From Marinobacterium iners DSM 11526 (lineage in GTDB: Bacteria; Pseudomonadota; Gammaproteobacteria; Pseudomonadales; Balneatricaceae), in assembly GCF_900107855.1 (NCBI RefSeq), contig NZ_FNRJ01000008.1, positions 62,001 to 126,000 on the forward strand: 64,000 nucleotides of DNA, read 5' to 3'. Below are positions 35,000-43,998 of this stretch, piece by piece. The position numbers were made by a program, and so were the translations under genes. The notes under the pieces are model-generated. The model saw only the letters and a program-made list of their open reading frames with translations, searched no databases and was not told where the DNA came from. How positions within the stretch are numbered: position 1 is the first letter of the stretch; each line of letters opens with the position of its first letter.

Positions 35000-36961
35000 T
35001 CAGGCCAGACCCAGGGATTTCATGCGTCGATACAACGTGGCACGACTGATCCCCAACTCGGTGGCGGCCGCCGTGACGTTGCCTTGCTGCTGCTCCAATG
35101 CCTGACGAATCAGCGCCTCCTGAGTTTCCTGCAATGTGCCACAAGGAGCGGGAGCGTGCACCAGTTCATCCAGGAACTCATCACTCAAGTGATCTTCACT
35201 CAGGCGGGTTTCTTCAGGCTCCATAAAGGCCAACGCCACTTTCAGTACCATTTCCAGTTGGCGCACGTTACCCGGCCAGTGATATTCGGACAGTTGCTGC
35301 AGCAGCTGCGGCTCAATGCTAACTTCGGATCGACCCAACTGACTCAGCAAACGTTCACACAGACCTTTAAAATCACTACGCTCACGCAGTGCCGGCAGCC
35401 GAACACAGACACCGTTCAAGCGATAGTACAAATCTTCACGGAAACTGCCTTCTGCCACCATCTGTTTCAAATTACGGTGCGTCGCGCCGATCAACGCAAT
35501 ATCCAGTACCACTTCCTCGGCACCACCTAATGGAGCCACCTTACGCTCCTGCAGCACTCTCAGCAGGCGAGCCTGCAGCGACAGCGGCATATCCCCGATC
35601 TCGTCCAGAAACAGAGTCCCGCCATTCGCCTGCTGGAAGCGCCCAACCATGCCACCCTTGCGAGAGCCCGTAAATGCCCCTTCCCGATAGCCAAACAGCT
35701 CGGACTCAATCAGCCCTTCAGGAATAGCGGCACAATTGACTGCTACAAAGGGCTCCCCTGCGCGGGCACTGGTACGGTGCAAGGCCTGTGCTGCCACCTC
35801 CTTGCCACTGCCAGTCTCGCCACTGAGAAGCACCGGGATATCCTGATCCAGCGCCTTTACAGCCATGGTCATCGAGCGCTGCAGCCTGGGCTCACCGGCC
35901 GCAAAGCACTCCAGCGGACGGGGCTGTCTATCTGCTGCAGGAGCAGTGCCGGGTTTAAGGTTGGGGGCCAACCCGGTAAGACGCTTAGGAAACTGCAGCA
36001 GCTCACAGAACAGTTCGCCCGCCCGGGTTTGCAAAGAGGCGATACGTTGGCGCATACAGGTGTTAAGCAAAACACCGATCTTTTCTCCCACCAGCTCATC
36101 CAGCGTCCGGTTGACGATCTGTTCACGGCTGCGGCCCAACAATTGACAGCCCTGCTCGTTGATGGCCAGCAGGCGACCTTCCTCATCCAGTGCCACCAAT
36201 CCCTGCCATGCCGAGCGCAAATACTGCTGGCGGGTATGAAAAGCCAGTACGATCTGATTCTGGTACTGACCCGCGAACAAACGCCCCTCGATACTGCGGG
36301 CAGCCAGCTGTACGACTCCCAGTGTATCCTGAGGCTGGCTGTTGCGGCCGATGCGTGTCAGATCCAATACACCAATCAGTTGACCGCTCGCATCAATCAG
36401 AGGGGAAGACGTGCAGGAAAAATGAGATACCGTATCGAGAAAGTGCTCTTCCTCGTTGATCAGAATGGGGCGGCGCTCTATGACGGCGGTACCGATAGCG
36501 TTGGTTCCCCGGTGTGTTTCACTCCAGGAAACACCCTGACGCAACGCCAACTGCCTTGAGGGGGTAATGATGTCATCACTGCCTTCAAGCGCCAGAATGC
36601 GAGCATCCGCATTGGCCAGCATGATCAGCCCCTGATCACCAAACTGGTGCGCCAGCTGCTCTATTTCGGGCATGGCCGCATGAATAAGCAGCTCGTGTTG
36701 CTGACGAAAACCCTTCAGGTCGTTGACCTCGTCAATCAACTGCTGCGACTGACTGGAGTTGGTCAGCCCTGCATCAAGGCTGCGCCGCCAAGAAGCTTCA
36801 ATTTCATCACGCAGATAACCACAGGGGAGTTCTCCCTCCTGCTGCAGCCGCTCACGGGCAACGCGGGCGGCATGAACGGGATCACTGATCAGATCCTGAC
36901 GTAAACGGGGTGCCATGTTTCCGGCCTCTTTATTGTTATTTTCCGGATATAATATCGACAT
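35000..36961 (-). CDS. Sigma-54-dependent activator, AcoR-like (GAF-AAA+-Fis)
   Basis: A 653-aa enhancer-binding protein. The start at 36961 follows AGGAG; an internal ATG 15 codons on also has a possible site. The N-terminal part holds a GAF-like sensor (about 60-220; the layout of AcoR) and a PAS-like segment (about 235-320). The central AAA+ domain has Walker A GETGSGKE (about 385), the sigma-54 contact loop GAFTGS (about 427-432), Walker B GTLFLDEIGD and GNVRQLE. A Fis-type HTH closes the protein (NVTAAATELGISRATLYRRM). AcoR-type proteins sense small metabolites such as acetoin or aldehydes. Two sigma-54 promoters and paired dyads lie in the qhpA/aldehyde dehydrogenase gap, so these are the likely targets. 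Confidence 0.92.
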   Translation of the reverse strand: MSILYPENNNKEAGNMAPRLRQDLISDPVHAARVARERLQQEGELPCGYLRDEIEASWRRSLDAGLTNSSQSQQLIDEVNDLKGFRQQHELLIHAAMPEIEQLAHQFGDQGLIMLANADARILALEGSDDIITPSRQLALRQGVSWSETHRGTNAIGTAVIERRPILINEEEHFLDTVSHFSCTSSPLIDASGQLIGVLDLTRIGRNSQPQDTLGVVQLAARSIEGRLFAGQYQNQIVLAFHTRQQYLRSAWQGLVALDEEGRLLAINEQGCQLLGRSREQIVNRTLDELVGEKIGVLLNTCMRQRIASLQTRAGELFCELLQFPKRLTGLAPNLKPGTAPAADRQPRPLECFAAGEPRLQRSMTMAVKALDQDIPVLLSGETGSGKEVAAQALHRTSARAGEPFVAVNCAAIPEGLIESELFGYREGAFTGSRKGGMVGRFQQANGGTLFLDEIGDMPLSLQARLLRVLQERKVAPLGGAEEVVLDIALIGATHRNLKQMVAEGSFREDLYYRLNGVCVRLPALRERSDFKGLCERLLSQLGRSEVSIEPQLLQQLSEYHWPGNVRQLEMVLKVALAFMEPEETRLSEDHLSDEFLDELVHAPAPCGTLQETQEALIRQALEQQQGNVTAAATELGISRATLYRRMKSLGLA

Positions 36962-37065
36962 AAATTGTCACTCCTGTATACGCCAAAGACAGTCGAGGCG
37001 CAAACCTCTCGCCGCTCTCTTACTGTCACAGAGCAATATACAGGCCAGTGTTCACAGGAGCCCCC

Positions 37066-37578
37066 ATGAACCGTTTAATGCTTGTCTTTATCGTCCTTTT
37101 CATCAATGGCTGCGCGACGGTCCCATCCGATTTGCGCTCAGGGCCTGATCAGGCTCTATTGCCGTTTTCTGAGGCCTCTACCGTAATAACTCATGGCCAA
37201 GCCGCCCGCTGGGGTGGCGAGATTGCCCATGTCAGCAACCTGCAGCAGGGTAGCCAGCTGGAGGTGGTTCAGTTTTCACTCAATGCCAGCGGTCGTCCGC
37301 TGAAAACGGATAAAAGCGGTGGTCGCTTCAGAATTCTGGTACCAGGCTTTATCGACCCAGCCATTTATGCGCCCGGCAGATTGGTAACCGCGCTGGGCAC
37401 CTTTACCGGCATCAAGCAGGGCAAGGTCGGCGAGCAGGAGTATGCGTTCCCGACACTGGAATCAGAACAGATACACCTTTGGCCCGAAATCAAGGATCCG
37501 CCGGTGCATTGTGACTGTGACCCGTTTTTCAGCAGCCCCTTCATGATGCGGCCCATTATTGTCGTGCCTGCAAAGTAG
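37066..37578 (+). CDS. Slp-family outer-membrane lipoprotein
   Basis: A 170-aa Slp/YeaY family lipoprotein. The start at 37066 follows CAGGAG by five bases. The signal peptide ends in the lipobox INGC, so the mature protein is lipid-anchored, most likely in the outer membrane. Family hallmarks are seen: RWGGEIAHVSN, LEVVQFSLNASGRPL and GRFRILVPGFIDPAIY. In E. coli Slp is a starvation or acid-stress lipoprotein; a molecular function is not settled. It is divergent from the sigma-54 activator gene and convergent with the second porin gene, so its place in the amine island may be incidental. Confidence 0.88.
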   Translation: MNRLMLVFIVLFINGCATVPSDLRSGPDQALLPFSEASTVITHGQAARWGGEIAHVSNLQQGSQLEVVQFSLNASGRPLKTDKSGGRFRILVPGFIDPAIYAPGRLVTALGTFTGIKQGKVGEQEYAFPTLESEQIHLWPEIKDPPVHCDCDPFFSSPFMMRPIIVVPAK

Positions 37579-37586
37579 TTCAGGCT

Positions 37587-37602
37587 GGGCGGTTTCCCGC
37601 CC
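37587..37602. terminator. Short GC hairpin between convergent genes
   Basis: GGGCGG-TTTC-CCGCCC lies between the stops of the Slp gene and the second porin gene. No clear T-run follows, so its strength as a terminator is doubtful. Confidence 0.4.
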
Positions 37603-37634
37603 TGCCCTTCAGCTGCATCCGTTCCCGACCTCGA

Positions 37635-38963
37635 TCAGAACGGTACGATTGCAATCACCTGACCGTAGACATTGGTGTCGTCTGTGCCGATCTGGCTGCC
37701 GCCATTGGCGCTGCTGTTATCAGGCGTGTAGAAACCGATCAGCGGGCTTATGATCAGGTTGGGTGTGACCACCCACTCGGCATAAAGATCCAGCTCCTGT
37801 CCGTCCAGGGCTCCGGAGCCCCCAGCGGTATCACTGAAATCAAAAAACAATGCGCCAATACTCAGCATCTCGGTTGGACTGGCTTTTATCCCGATATGAT
37901 GGACATCGGTATCCGAATTGAAGGGGCCTGCATAGTTGGCGGCCACCTCACCCTGGAACCAGGTGCCGTAACCTCGGTTGAAACCGAAGAACAGCGGATC
38001 AAAGCCTTCATCGAAAGTGACGTAACGGTAGTTCACGCTCGGTGACCAAGGCATGTCGGCAAAGGTCCAGCCCGCTTCCACATACCAGGCATCGCCATCC
38101 TTGCGCGTATTGTCGCCCTGATCCTGAGTCACGAACTCACCGGATAAAAACAGGTTCTCGACACCCGCATTGCCCTGATAGCGCAGGCTCAGGGTCTGCT
38201 GACCGTCACGGTGGGTATAACCCAGTGCCTGAGCGTACTTGTCATTGACCCCCAAGCCTTCAATATAAGCCACGCCCACGGTGCCTTCAGGCATCACATA
38301 CTCGGCGTTGATACCGGCCAGCTCGGTCATCGCCTGCGCCGGGTTATCTGACTCAATCCAGAACAGGTCGGCACGCAAGCCTTCGGCACCACCGATACGC
38401 GCGATAGCAGTGCGATCAAACGCCTTGCGCGCTGCCAGCCAGTACGCGCCACCTCGGTCAAAATCGTAGCCACCGCCATTAAGCGCATCACCCAGGTTCA
38501 GGGCATCGCCATTGATCAGGAAACCATCGCCAATGGAGAAGTTTTGGCGGCCGAATGAGAACTCCAGACCATCATCACCCAATGCCGGGATCAGGCTGCC
38601 GGAGCGCCAGCCCACATAGGCATCTTCGAGATCCGTTTCGCTTTCATCGCCCGTGGTAAAGCCGCCGGCATCACCGTCACCCCATGTACCTGAACTCACC
38701 AGATTGAGGCCTCCATAAACACTGGCCCCTGACGGGTAGGCATGGCTGCCGGAGAAACCGTACTTGATGTAGCCTTCCTGCCAGTCGGAGCCGCCGCCTT
38801 CAGTTTTGGCACCCAGCCCATAGCTTTCTTCACTGGTGAAGACACCGAACACCGCTTCAATATCAAGGTTCAACTCAGTGCCATTTTCACTGTGAAGCGT
38901 GTAGGCCGACGCGTGCGCCGACATCAGTGCAGCCACCGTGGCCGCGAGGATCGTCTTTGTCAT
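37635..38963 (-). CDS. Outer-membrane beta-barrel porin, paralogue 2
   Basis: A 442-aa close paralogue of the porin at 33529-34842, sharing long identical stretches such as SFGRQNFSIGDGF and WFQGEVAANYAGPF and the same C-terminus (VIAIVPF). The signal peptide is shorter and differs (MTKTILAATVAALMSAHASA, then YTLHSENG). The start at 38963 has AGGAGT upstream. Small insertions (for example around NDKYAQALG and GSGALDG) distinguish it. It lies about 100 bases after the first qhpB gene in the same direction, so it may be expressed with the dehydrogenase and supply substrate to the periplasm. That role is inferred from position. Confidence 0.82.
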   Translation of the reverse strand: MTKTILAATVAALMSAHASAYTLHSENGTELNLDIEAVFGVFTSEESYGLGAKTEGGGSDWQEGYIKYGFSGSHAYPSGASVYGGLNLVSSGTWGDGDAGGFTTGDESETDLEDAYVGWRSGSLIPALGDDGLEFSFGRQNFSIGDGFLINGDALNLGDALNGGGYDFDRGGAYWLAARKAFDRTAIARIGGAEGLRADLFWIESDNPAQAMTELAGINAEYVMPEGTVGVAYIEGLGVNDKYAQALGYTHRDGQQTLSLRYQGNAGVENLFLSGEFVTQDQGDNTRKDGDAWYVEAGWTFADMPWSPSVNYRYVTFDEGFDPLFFGFNRGYGTWFQGEVAANYAGPFNSDTDVHHIGIKASPTEMLSIGALFFDFSDTAGGSGALDGQELDLYAEWVVTPNLIISPLIGFYTPDNSSANGGSQIGTDDTNVYGQVIAIVPF

Positions 38964-38999
38964 TCTGCAGTACTCCTGATACTCCTGTCTTTTGGCACC

Positions 39000-39027
39000 G
39001 GAAAAGGGCCCGGACTTGCGTCCGGGC
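39000..39027 (-). terminator. Terminator or attenuator after the first qhp operon
   Basis: Perfect 7-bp arms CCCGGAC / GTCCGGG (39009-39015, 39020-39026) around a 4-base loop, followed on the minus strand by CCTTTTCC. It stands between qhpB and the downstream porin gene and could lower read-through into the porin. Confidence 0.6.
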
Positions 39028-39069
39028 AAACCCGGTCAGGCCATGAGTGCAGACAGGGGAATGATGAAA

Positions 39070-40194
39070 TCAGCGGATGAAAACCTGTGAAGTAGAGATC
39101 GCCATATCGCCACCGGGCAGCTGGATGTTGCCCAGCTTTTCCATGCTGTCGGCATCGTAGATTGCTACGTCATTGAACGTGCCGCCCAAATAGATCTTGG
39201 AACCTTCGTGGTTGATGGCAACACAGTAGTAGGAATGATCCAGCTCGGCGGCGGCGATCAGCTCCTTTTTCTCGATGTCATATTTGGCCAGACGGTTAAG
39301 TACGCCAAACACCAGGTTCGGGTCCTTGGGCGAGCGCACGCCACTGAAATAGATCTCGGTGATCGGACCAAAATCCGTTGTCTCGGTCTCACCGGTTTCA
39401 AGGTTGATATTCATGAAACCATAGATCCAGTCAGCCGTGTCCAGGTTGTAGCTTTCATCCTGAAACTTCGCAGTGGTGTAGAGGATGGTGAAATCCTTGG
39501 ACGGGGCCTGTATCGGCCAGGCGTTCAAGACATCCGGTGGTGCATACAGGGGACGTTCCCAATTGCGGCTGGGAATGGCAACTCCGACCTCACCGGTGTT
39601 CACATCCACCTTGTAGATGTCGGCCCCGGCCATGTAGAGCGTACCATCGGCACCGGTCTGCATTACGGTCACCTGTCGCGGTGACGGAAAGGTACGAACC
39701 GGTTTGGCATCAAGCCCCGCACTGGTGTCGTACACCGCCAGGCGAGCCGGCTGAACGCGATAGTGGTCGCGGTTCAGCATGGTGGGGTTCTGTACTGCAT
39801 ACAGCTCCGAACCATCCGGGCTCAATGTAAACGAGAAGATCGACTTGGTGCGTTCGTTCTTCTGCAATGACATTTTGGCATGGAAGGTAATGTCACAGTT
39901 GTCCAGATTAACGCCATAGATATCCTCATAGCGGTTGTTGAGGATATAGGCTGTTTTTCCATCCGGGGCCATCTGAGTCACACCAGGGCCAAATGCATCC
40001 GGCAGATCGCAACTCTTGTAGAGGCTGTCGCTCTGCAGATCGATCACATGCATGTTGTTGGGGTAGTTGGCCACGATCATGTATTCGTTGCCTTCCTTGA
40101 GTGCCGGCCCCTTGGCCAGCACGGCACCGGACAGCGTGGTGCCCAACACCAGTGCCGCCGCCGGGATCAGAGATGTAAATCGCTTGTTGTCCAT
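39070..40194 (-). CDS. qhpB: Quinohemoprotein amine dehydrogenase beta subunit (copy 1)
   Basis: A 374-aa seven-bladed beta-propeller subunit of QHNDH. It starts with a signal peptide (MDNKRFTSLIPAAALVLGTTLSGAVLA) for export to the periplasm. The mature part shows propeller-type repeats, for example NYPNNMHVIDLQSD, APDGKTAYILNN, LSPDGSELYAVQNP and GSKIYLGGTFNDVAIYD. In the known enzymes this subunit packs on the gamma subunit and helps shape the active site beside the CTQ cofactor. It is the last subunit gene of the operon qhpA-D-C-B, 18 bases after qhpC. The paralogue at 60023-61141 has the same length and layout but is clearly diverged. Confidence 0.92.
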   Translation of the reverse strand: MDNKRFTSLIPAAALVLGTTLSGAVLAKGPALKEGNEYMIVANYPNNMHVIDLQSDSLYKSCDLPDAFGPGVTQMAPDGKTAYILNNRYEDIYGVNLDNCDITFHAKMSLQKNERTKSIFSFTLSPDGSELYAVQNPTMLNRDHYRVQPARLAVYDTSAGLDAKPVRTFPSPRQVTVMQTGADGTLYMAGADIYKVDVNTGEVGVAIPSRNWERPLYAPPDVLNAWPIQAPSKDFTILYTTAKFQDESYNLDTADWIYGFMNINLETGETETTDFGPITEIYFSGVRSPKDPNLVFGVLNRLAKYDIEKKELIAAAELDHSYYCVAINHEGSKIYLGGTFNDVAIYDADSMEKLGNIQLPGGDMAISTSQVFIR

Positions 40195-40212
40195 TATCAG
40201 GTCACCCTCGGC

Positions 40213-40539
40213 TTAGTTCTTGTCTTTCGGGAACACGGTACCCAGGTTGCGCCAGTCATCTTTCGAGTTCATGGCGTCCTTGTTCCAATCCGGGTAGGTA
40301 TTCATCATGTCCGGCACCTGTGCAGGCCACCAGCAGGGGTCTGCACAGCCATATAAATCAGCTTCCATCGGCTGGCACAGCGAGGTTACGCCGCCAAAGG
40401 CATCGATCTCCCAGCCCGGGTCGGTAGTGGCGGTACAGCCTGCCAGTGAACTCATGGCCACGATCTCTTCCACACTGTCGTCGGCCACGGCCTGAGTGAG
40501 CAGCTGAGCCTTGTTGTTGATCGCTTTGAGATGTTTCAT
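40213..40539 (-). CDS. qhpC: Quinohemoprotein amine dehydrogenase gamma subunit (copy 1), CTQ-bearing
   Basis: A 108-aa precursor of the small catalytic subunit. The first 28 residues are a leader with no Sec features ([14 protein letters not shown]...), known to guide cross-linking and to be cut off later. The core keeps every residue needed for the cofactor and the three thioether cross-links: Cys35, Cys55, Cys65, Cys69, acceptors Glu44, Asp61, Asp77, and Trp71. Taking residue 29 as mature residue 1, these become 7, 27, 37, 41, 16, 33, 49 and 43, the numbers known in the Paracoccus enzyme, where Cys37-Trp43 form cysteine tryptophylquinone. It starts one base after the qhpD stop. No leader protease or exporter gene is in this locus. 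Confidence 0.95.
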   Translation of the reverse strand: MKHLKAINNKAQLLTQAVADDSVEEIVAMSSLAGCTATTDPGWEIDAFGGVTSLCQPMEADLYGCADPCWWPAQVPDMMNTYPDWNKDAMNSKDDWRNLGTVFPKDKN

Positions 40540-40540
40540 A

Positions 40541-41971
40541 TCAGTGCGCCCTCCGCGGCGAGATGTACTGGTCTATGAAGGCGGGGTTGGCCGCCATGAT
40601 GCGGCTGTAGACTTCGATGCCGAAGTCGACCCAGTCTCGCATCAGGTCGCAGTAGTGATAGGTTGGATGAGTGGGATCCCCGTAGCGGGCATAGCTTTCG
40701 TGATAGCAGCCGCCTGAACACAGGTTGCGGATGCGACAGCTGGCACAGCCGGTATCGGTTCGATCGAGCCGCTTGGAGAGAAAGTCCCCCAGCTCCACCT
40801 GCTGGACACCGGTTTTCACATTGCCAAACGTCGGCATGTCGGACCCGGTGAACCGGTGGCAGAGATTGAGTTCCCCCTCATGATCCACCGCCAGCATTTT
40901 CAGGCCGGCGCCACAGGGCAGGGCCTTTTTATGGCCTTCGTGCAGGTCGGTGATTAGCTGATGCATGTTGGAGAAACCGATATTGCGGTGCTCCAGTGCC
41001 GCATCGAGATAGCGCTGACCAAGGCGTTTCATGCCGGCAAACACTTCGATCAACTCTTCTGAACTGAGGTTATAGCTGCTGATGTCGCCAGAGGTAACCG
41101 GTGCAAAGCCCACCTCAGAAAAGCCCATCTCGTTGAACAGGTGATCCCAGATCCGCTCCACCTCTGTGGTGCCACGGGTCAGCGTGACACGCGCTCCGAT
41201 GGGACGTGAGTCGTACCGCTCCAGCAGCCTCAACGCCTTGCGACGCACAACATCGTAAGTACCCTGGCCACCCACGGTGATACGGTTTTTGTCATGAATT
41301 GCCTTGGGGCCATCCATGCTGACCGACAAACCGAAACGATGGGCATTGAGCCAATCGATGATCTCATCGGTCAGCAGTGTGGCATTGGTGGTCATGACGA
41401 AATCGAGCTGTTTGCCCAGTTCGGCAAAGCGGCGCTCGCAGTAGTCCACCATCGCTTCAATCAGCGGCCGGTTGCTCAGCGGCTCACCGCCAAAGAACAC
41501 CACCGTGTAGCGTTCTTCGTCGGGTGATTCGCGCAGCAGCATCTCCACCGAATCAATTGCAGTCTGCAGCTCCATCTTGCGACCGGCGGACGGGATATCC
41601 AGGTCTTCCTTGTAGCAGTAGGTACAGCTGAGGTTGCAGCCGGTATTGACGTTCAGTACCACGGTTGTGAGTGGAAACTGATCAACCCGGCGGGTACCGA
41701 TTTCATCCGTCAGCGGCCGGCCATCATTGACCAGCTCCAGCGCCAGCAGCTCTCGCACCGTTTCGGTAATCTCCTGCTCCGTGAAACGGTTGCTCAGCTC
41801 GGCCACCAGCGCTTCGGCGGAGTGTTCCTGTCCGCGCAGCCGATCGAGAATGTCCGACGTCAGGTTGTCCAGCGCAAACAGCGAACTGGACGGTATGTGG
41901 AACAACATGCGGGTATCCCCGACCTGCACTTCATGCAGGTTGTGTTCCACCAGATCGAGTACAGCGCCCAT
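40541..41971 (-). CDS. qhpD: Radical SAM thioether-bond-forming enzyme (copy 1)
   Basis: A 476-aa radical SAM/SPASM protein that installs the three Cys-to-Asp/Glu thioether links in the gamma subunit precursor. The [4Fe-4S] SAM motif CxxxCxxC is at Cys112, Cys116 and Cys119 ([15 protein letters not shown]). Cys ligands for extra clusters lie in the C-terminal SPASM region ([36 protein letters not shown]). The first 90 residues are a helical region of the kind that binds the peptide substrate. It lies 72 bases downstream of qhpA and abuts qhpC, so enzyme and substrate are made together. Acts in the cytoplasm before export. Confidence 0.95.
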   Translation of the reverse strand: MGAVLDLVEHNLHEVQVGDTRMLFHIPSSSLFALDNLTSDILDRLRGQEHSAEALVAELSNRFTEQEITETVRELLALELVNDGRPLTDEIGTRRVDQFPLTTVVLNVNTGCNLSCTYCYKEDLDIPSAGRKMELQTAIDSVEMLLRESPDEERYTVVFFGGEPLSNRPLIEAMVDYCERRFAELGKQLDFVMTTNATLLTDEIIDWLNAHRFGLSVSMDGPKAIHDKNRITVGGQGTYDVVRRKALRLLERYDSRPIGARVTLTRGTTEVERIWDHLFNEMGFSEVGFAPVTSGDISSYNLSSEELIEVFAGMKRLGQRYLDAALEHRNIGFSNMHQLITDLHEGHKKALPCGAGLKMLAVDHEGELNLCHRFTGSDMPTFGNVKTGVQQVELGDFLSKRLDRTDTGCASCRIRNLCSGGCYHESYARYGDPTHPTYHYCDLMRDWVDFGIEVYSRIMAANPAFIDQYISPRRAH

Positions 41972-42043
41972 GTCTGTTCTCCCCTGTTAGGTTGCCATCC
42001 GGATGCCTGCAGGCATCCCCCCTTCTCTGCCATCGGGCATCTG

Positions 42044-43633
42044 TCAGGGGATCGGAGGGTTGTTCCAGCGCTGTACCGTCACAATCATCTGCCCTTCGGC
42101 ATTGTGCGTGTCGTCGCCATCCATCACCGTTGCCTGTACTTTCAGGTTACCGGCGTTGTTGGTCATCATGCGTCGCTCAGGATTGGGACCCGCAGCGGCT
42201 GGCGTGAATACACCAGTATCCGGGTTCATCTGGCCGGTAAAGCGAACATCCCCATCAGCCTCGGCCACTTCATCAAATGGCGCCACTGCCCATTGCGCAG
42301 GCATCATGCCGATGCGGTAGTCATCGTCGGTACCGGGCTTGCCGTCCGGCCCAACGGCCCAGGCTTCAGCTTCAAAACGAGCCTCCACTTTCGGTGTTGA
42401 GCTGCCATTGCCACCCACACGGGCCACGGCAAACTCCGGCACCACTTTCACCTGAGCGATGCGATCATAGACAGCAAAGCGCCCGCCCTGAGCGTCGCCC
42501 ACACTCACCTCATGAATGCCCGAGGCGGCCTCGGATGCTCTGGCACGTACCTTGATCAGGCTGTCGCTTTCACTGATCACCTCGATAACATCAATGCCCT
42601 GGCCCAATACCGGCATGCCCTTAAGACCTGTACCGATAATGCTGACCTCAGCTTGGTTGCCCGCCCTGATGTAAGCCGGCTGCAGTGCCAGTACCCGGCT
42701 GTTGCCATCGGCACGCGCCGCTACCACATCAGCCCCCACTTCATCGTGATCACGCAGGAACATGCGACCTTCCAGCTGCCCATTGCGCAGCGCAAACACC
42801 TGTCGCATGGCGCGCCCATCGATCTCAAGATCCGCACGCCACTCATAGCCGGTATACACCACCGCCATGCCCTGCCCCTGAATGGGAGCGCCGTCGTCAT
42901 ACTGGCCACTGAGGCTGACTTGATACTGATCCTGACCCTCTGCGGGCATGACCTTCATCTCGGCATGGAAGGCGCCACGACCCGGCATATGGCCCACCAG
43001 CGTCCAACCACCGCTGACCGACGCTGCCGGCTGCTGCTGCCATTGATCCCAGGCTGCGGATTCCATGGGCAAGGCTTCAGCCAGATGCGGCACCATCTGA
43101 TTCAGCGCAAGCTCGAACCAATCTCGATCACGCGCCAGCGCCTGAAATTCGGTTGTAGGCCACTGGCCCAGATGGAAGTGCACCAGATGCTCCCACTCTT
43201 CAGCGGGCCGACGCTGCAGCAGCACACGTGCTCCTGAGTGACAGCGGGCACACATCTCGGTAAATTCCTGCGATTCGAACGCTTCAGATGTATTCAGACG
43301 ACGCTCAAGTGCATAGCGGGCTCCTTCGGTTTCTTCCGGTGCCAGCCCCTGCCGGTCTGCCAGATATTTCACCAGCGTGCGCCGGTCTTCATCGCTGATC
43401 TGCAGGCCATGCATGATCTGCATGCGGGCAATTGTCATCAACCAACCTTCCGGCGTTTTGCGTTGATGGCTGATACGGCTCCACTGCTGGTCTGCCTCCT
43501 GGGTGTGGCACGCCAGACACTTGCTGCTGATAATCTGCTCGGCACTGTCGTTGGCCATGGCCGTCTGAGCACTCACCGCCAGCGCCAATGCCAGCAGCCC
43601 CCCGCCCAGCGGTTTCAGAGTTGTTGTATTCAA
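42044..43633 (-). CDS. qhpA: Quinohemoprotein amine dehydrogenase alpha subunit (copy 1), diheme
   Basis: A 529-aa periplasmic diheme cytochrome c subunit. I start at TTG 43633, which follows a near-perfect AGAAGGAGG by six bases; the ATGs further upstream lack one. A signal peptide (LLALALAVSAQTAMA) comes first. Two c-type heme sites are present: CLACH (residues 39-43) and CARCH (128-132). The remaining 380 residues form the beta-rich domains of the family (GWTLVGHMPGRGAFH, ARVGGNGSSTPK). The hemes carry electrons from the CTQ cofactor to an outside acceptor. First gene of the operon, with a sigma-54 promoter match about 100 bases upstream. Confidence 0.94.
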   Translation of the reverse strand: MNTTTLKPLGGGLLALALAVSAQTAMANDSAEQIISSKCLACHTQEADQQWSRISHQRKTPEGWLMTIARMQIMHGLQISDEDRRTLVKYLADRQGLAPEETEGARYALERRLNTSEAFESQEFTEMCARCHSGARVLLQRRPAEEWEHLVHFHLGQWPTTEFQALARDRDWFELALNQMVPHLAEALPMESAAWDQWQQQPAASVSGGWTLVGHMPGRGAFHAEMKVMPAEGQDQYQVSLSGQYDDGAPIQGQGMAVVYTGYEWRADLEIDGRAMRQVFALRNGQLEGRMFLRDHDEVGADVVAARADGNSRVLALQPAYIRAGNQAEVSIIGTGLKGMPVLGQGIDVIEVISESDSLIKVRARASEAASGIHEVSVGDAQGGRFAVYDRIAQVKVVPEFAVARVGGNGSSTPKVEARFEAEAWAVGPDGKPGTDDDYRIGMMPAQWAVAPFDEVAEADGDVRFTGQMNPDTGVFTPAAAGPNPERRMMTNNAGNLKVQATVMDGDDTHNAEGQMIVTVQRWNNPPIP

Positions 43634-43731
43634 GGTCCGACCTCCTTCTGTGGTCATTGCAAGGGGCATCTGTCGGGACGCCCGTCGAGATCCAGGTCAA
43701 TGTTGAGTCACAAAGGAGGTAGCACAGCCTG

Positions 43732-43746
43732 TGCCAAGTTCATCTT
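43732..43746 (-). promoter_or_regulatory. Sigma-54 promoter for the first qhp operon
   Basis: On the minus strand the sequence TGGCACAGGCTGTGC matches the consensus TGGCAC-N5-TTGC at all but one conserved base, with the required ten bases between GG and GC. Transcription would begin near 43720, about 87 bases before the qhpA start codon. Confidence 0.75.
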
Positions 43747-43833
43747 TTCAAAACAAAACAGTCACTTGAGTGAAATATTACGACTTTCGAACCCGTCAGC
43801 CAGGCAGCGTAATCTGTTTAATATCGCGACACC

Positions 43834-43850
43834 TGTTTCATCCTGAGACA
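43834..43850. promoter_or_regulatory. 17-bp dyad, candidate activator site 1
   Basis: TGTTTCA-TCC-TGAGACA, an inverted repeat with one mismatch. It matches the second site at 43908-43924 at 14 of 17 positions. Its centre is about 122 bases upstream of the predicted qhpA transcription start, a usual distance for a sigma-54 enhancer site. Confidence 0.6.
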
Positions 43851-43907
43851 CACGCCCATTTTCACGGCCTGACGCCGGAATAGCGGGCTGAATCAGATTC
43901 AGACAGT

Positions 43908-43924
43908 TGTCTCATTCTGCGACA
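43908..43924. promoter_or_regulatory. 17-bp dyad, candidate activator site 2
   Basis: TGTCTCA-TTC-TGCGACA, an inverted repeat with one mismatch; the shared consensus is TGTYTCA-N3-TGMGACA. Its centre lies 74 bases from that of site 1 (about seven helical turns, so both are on the same face) and about 110 bases upstream of the predicted aldehyde dehydrogenase transcription start. Confidence 0.6.
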
Positions 43925-43998
43925 GGCCATAACAGCCAGAACATGGGCACATGAAAATAAAGTTATTAATTTTCATATAGTTAGAATTTAGTCAAAAC

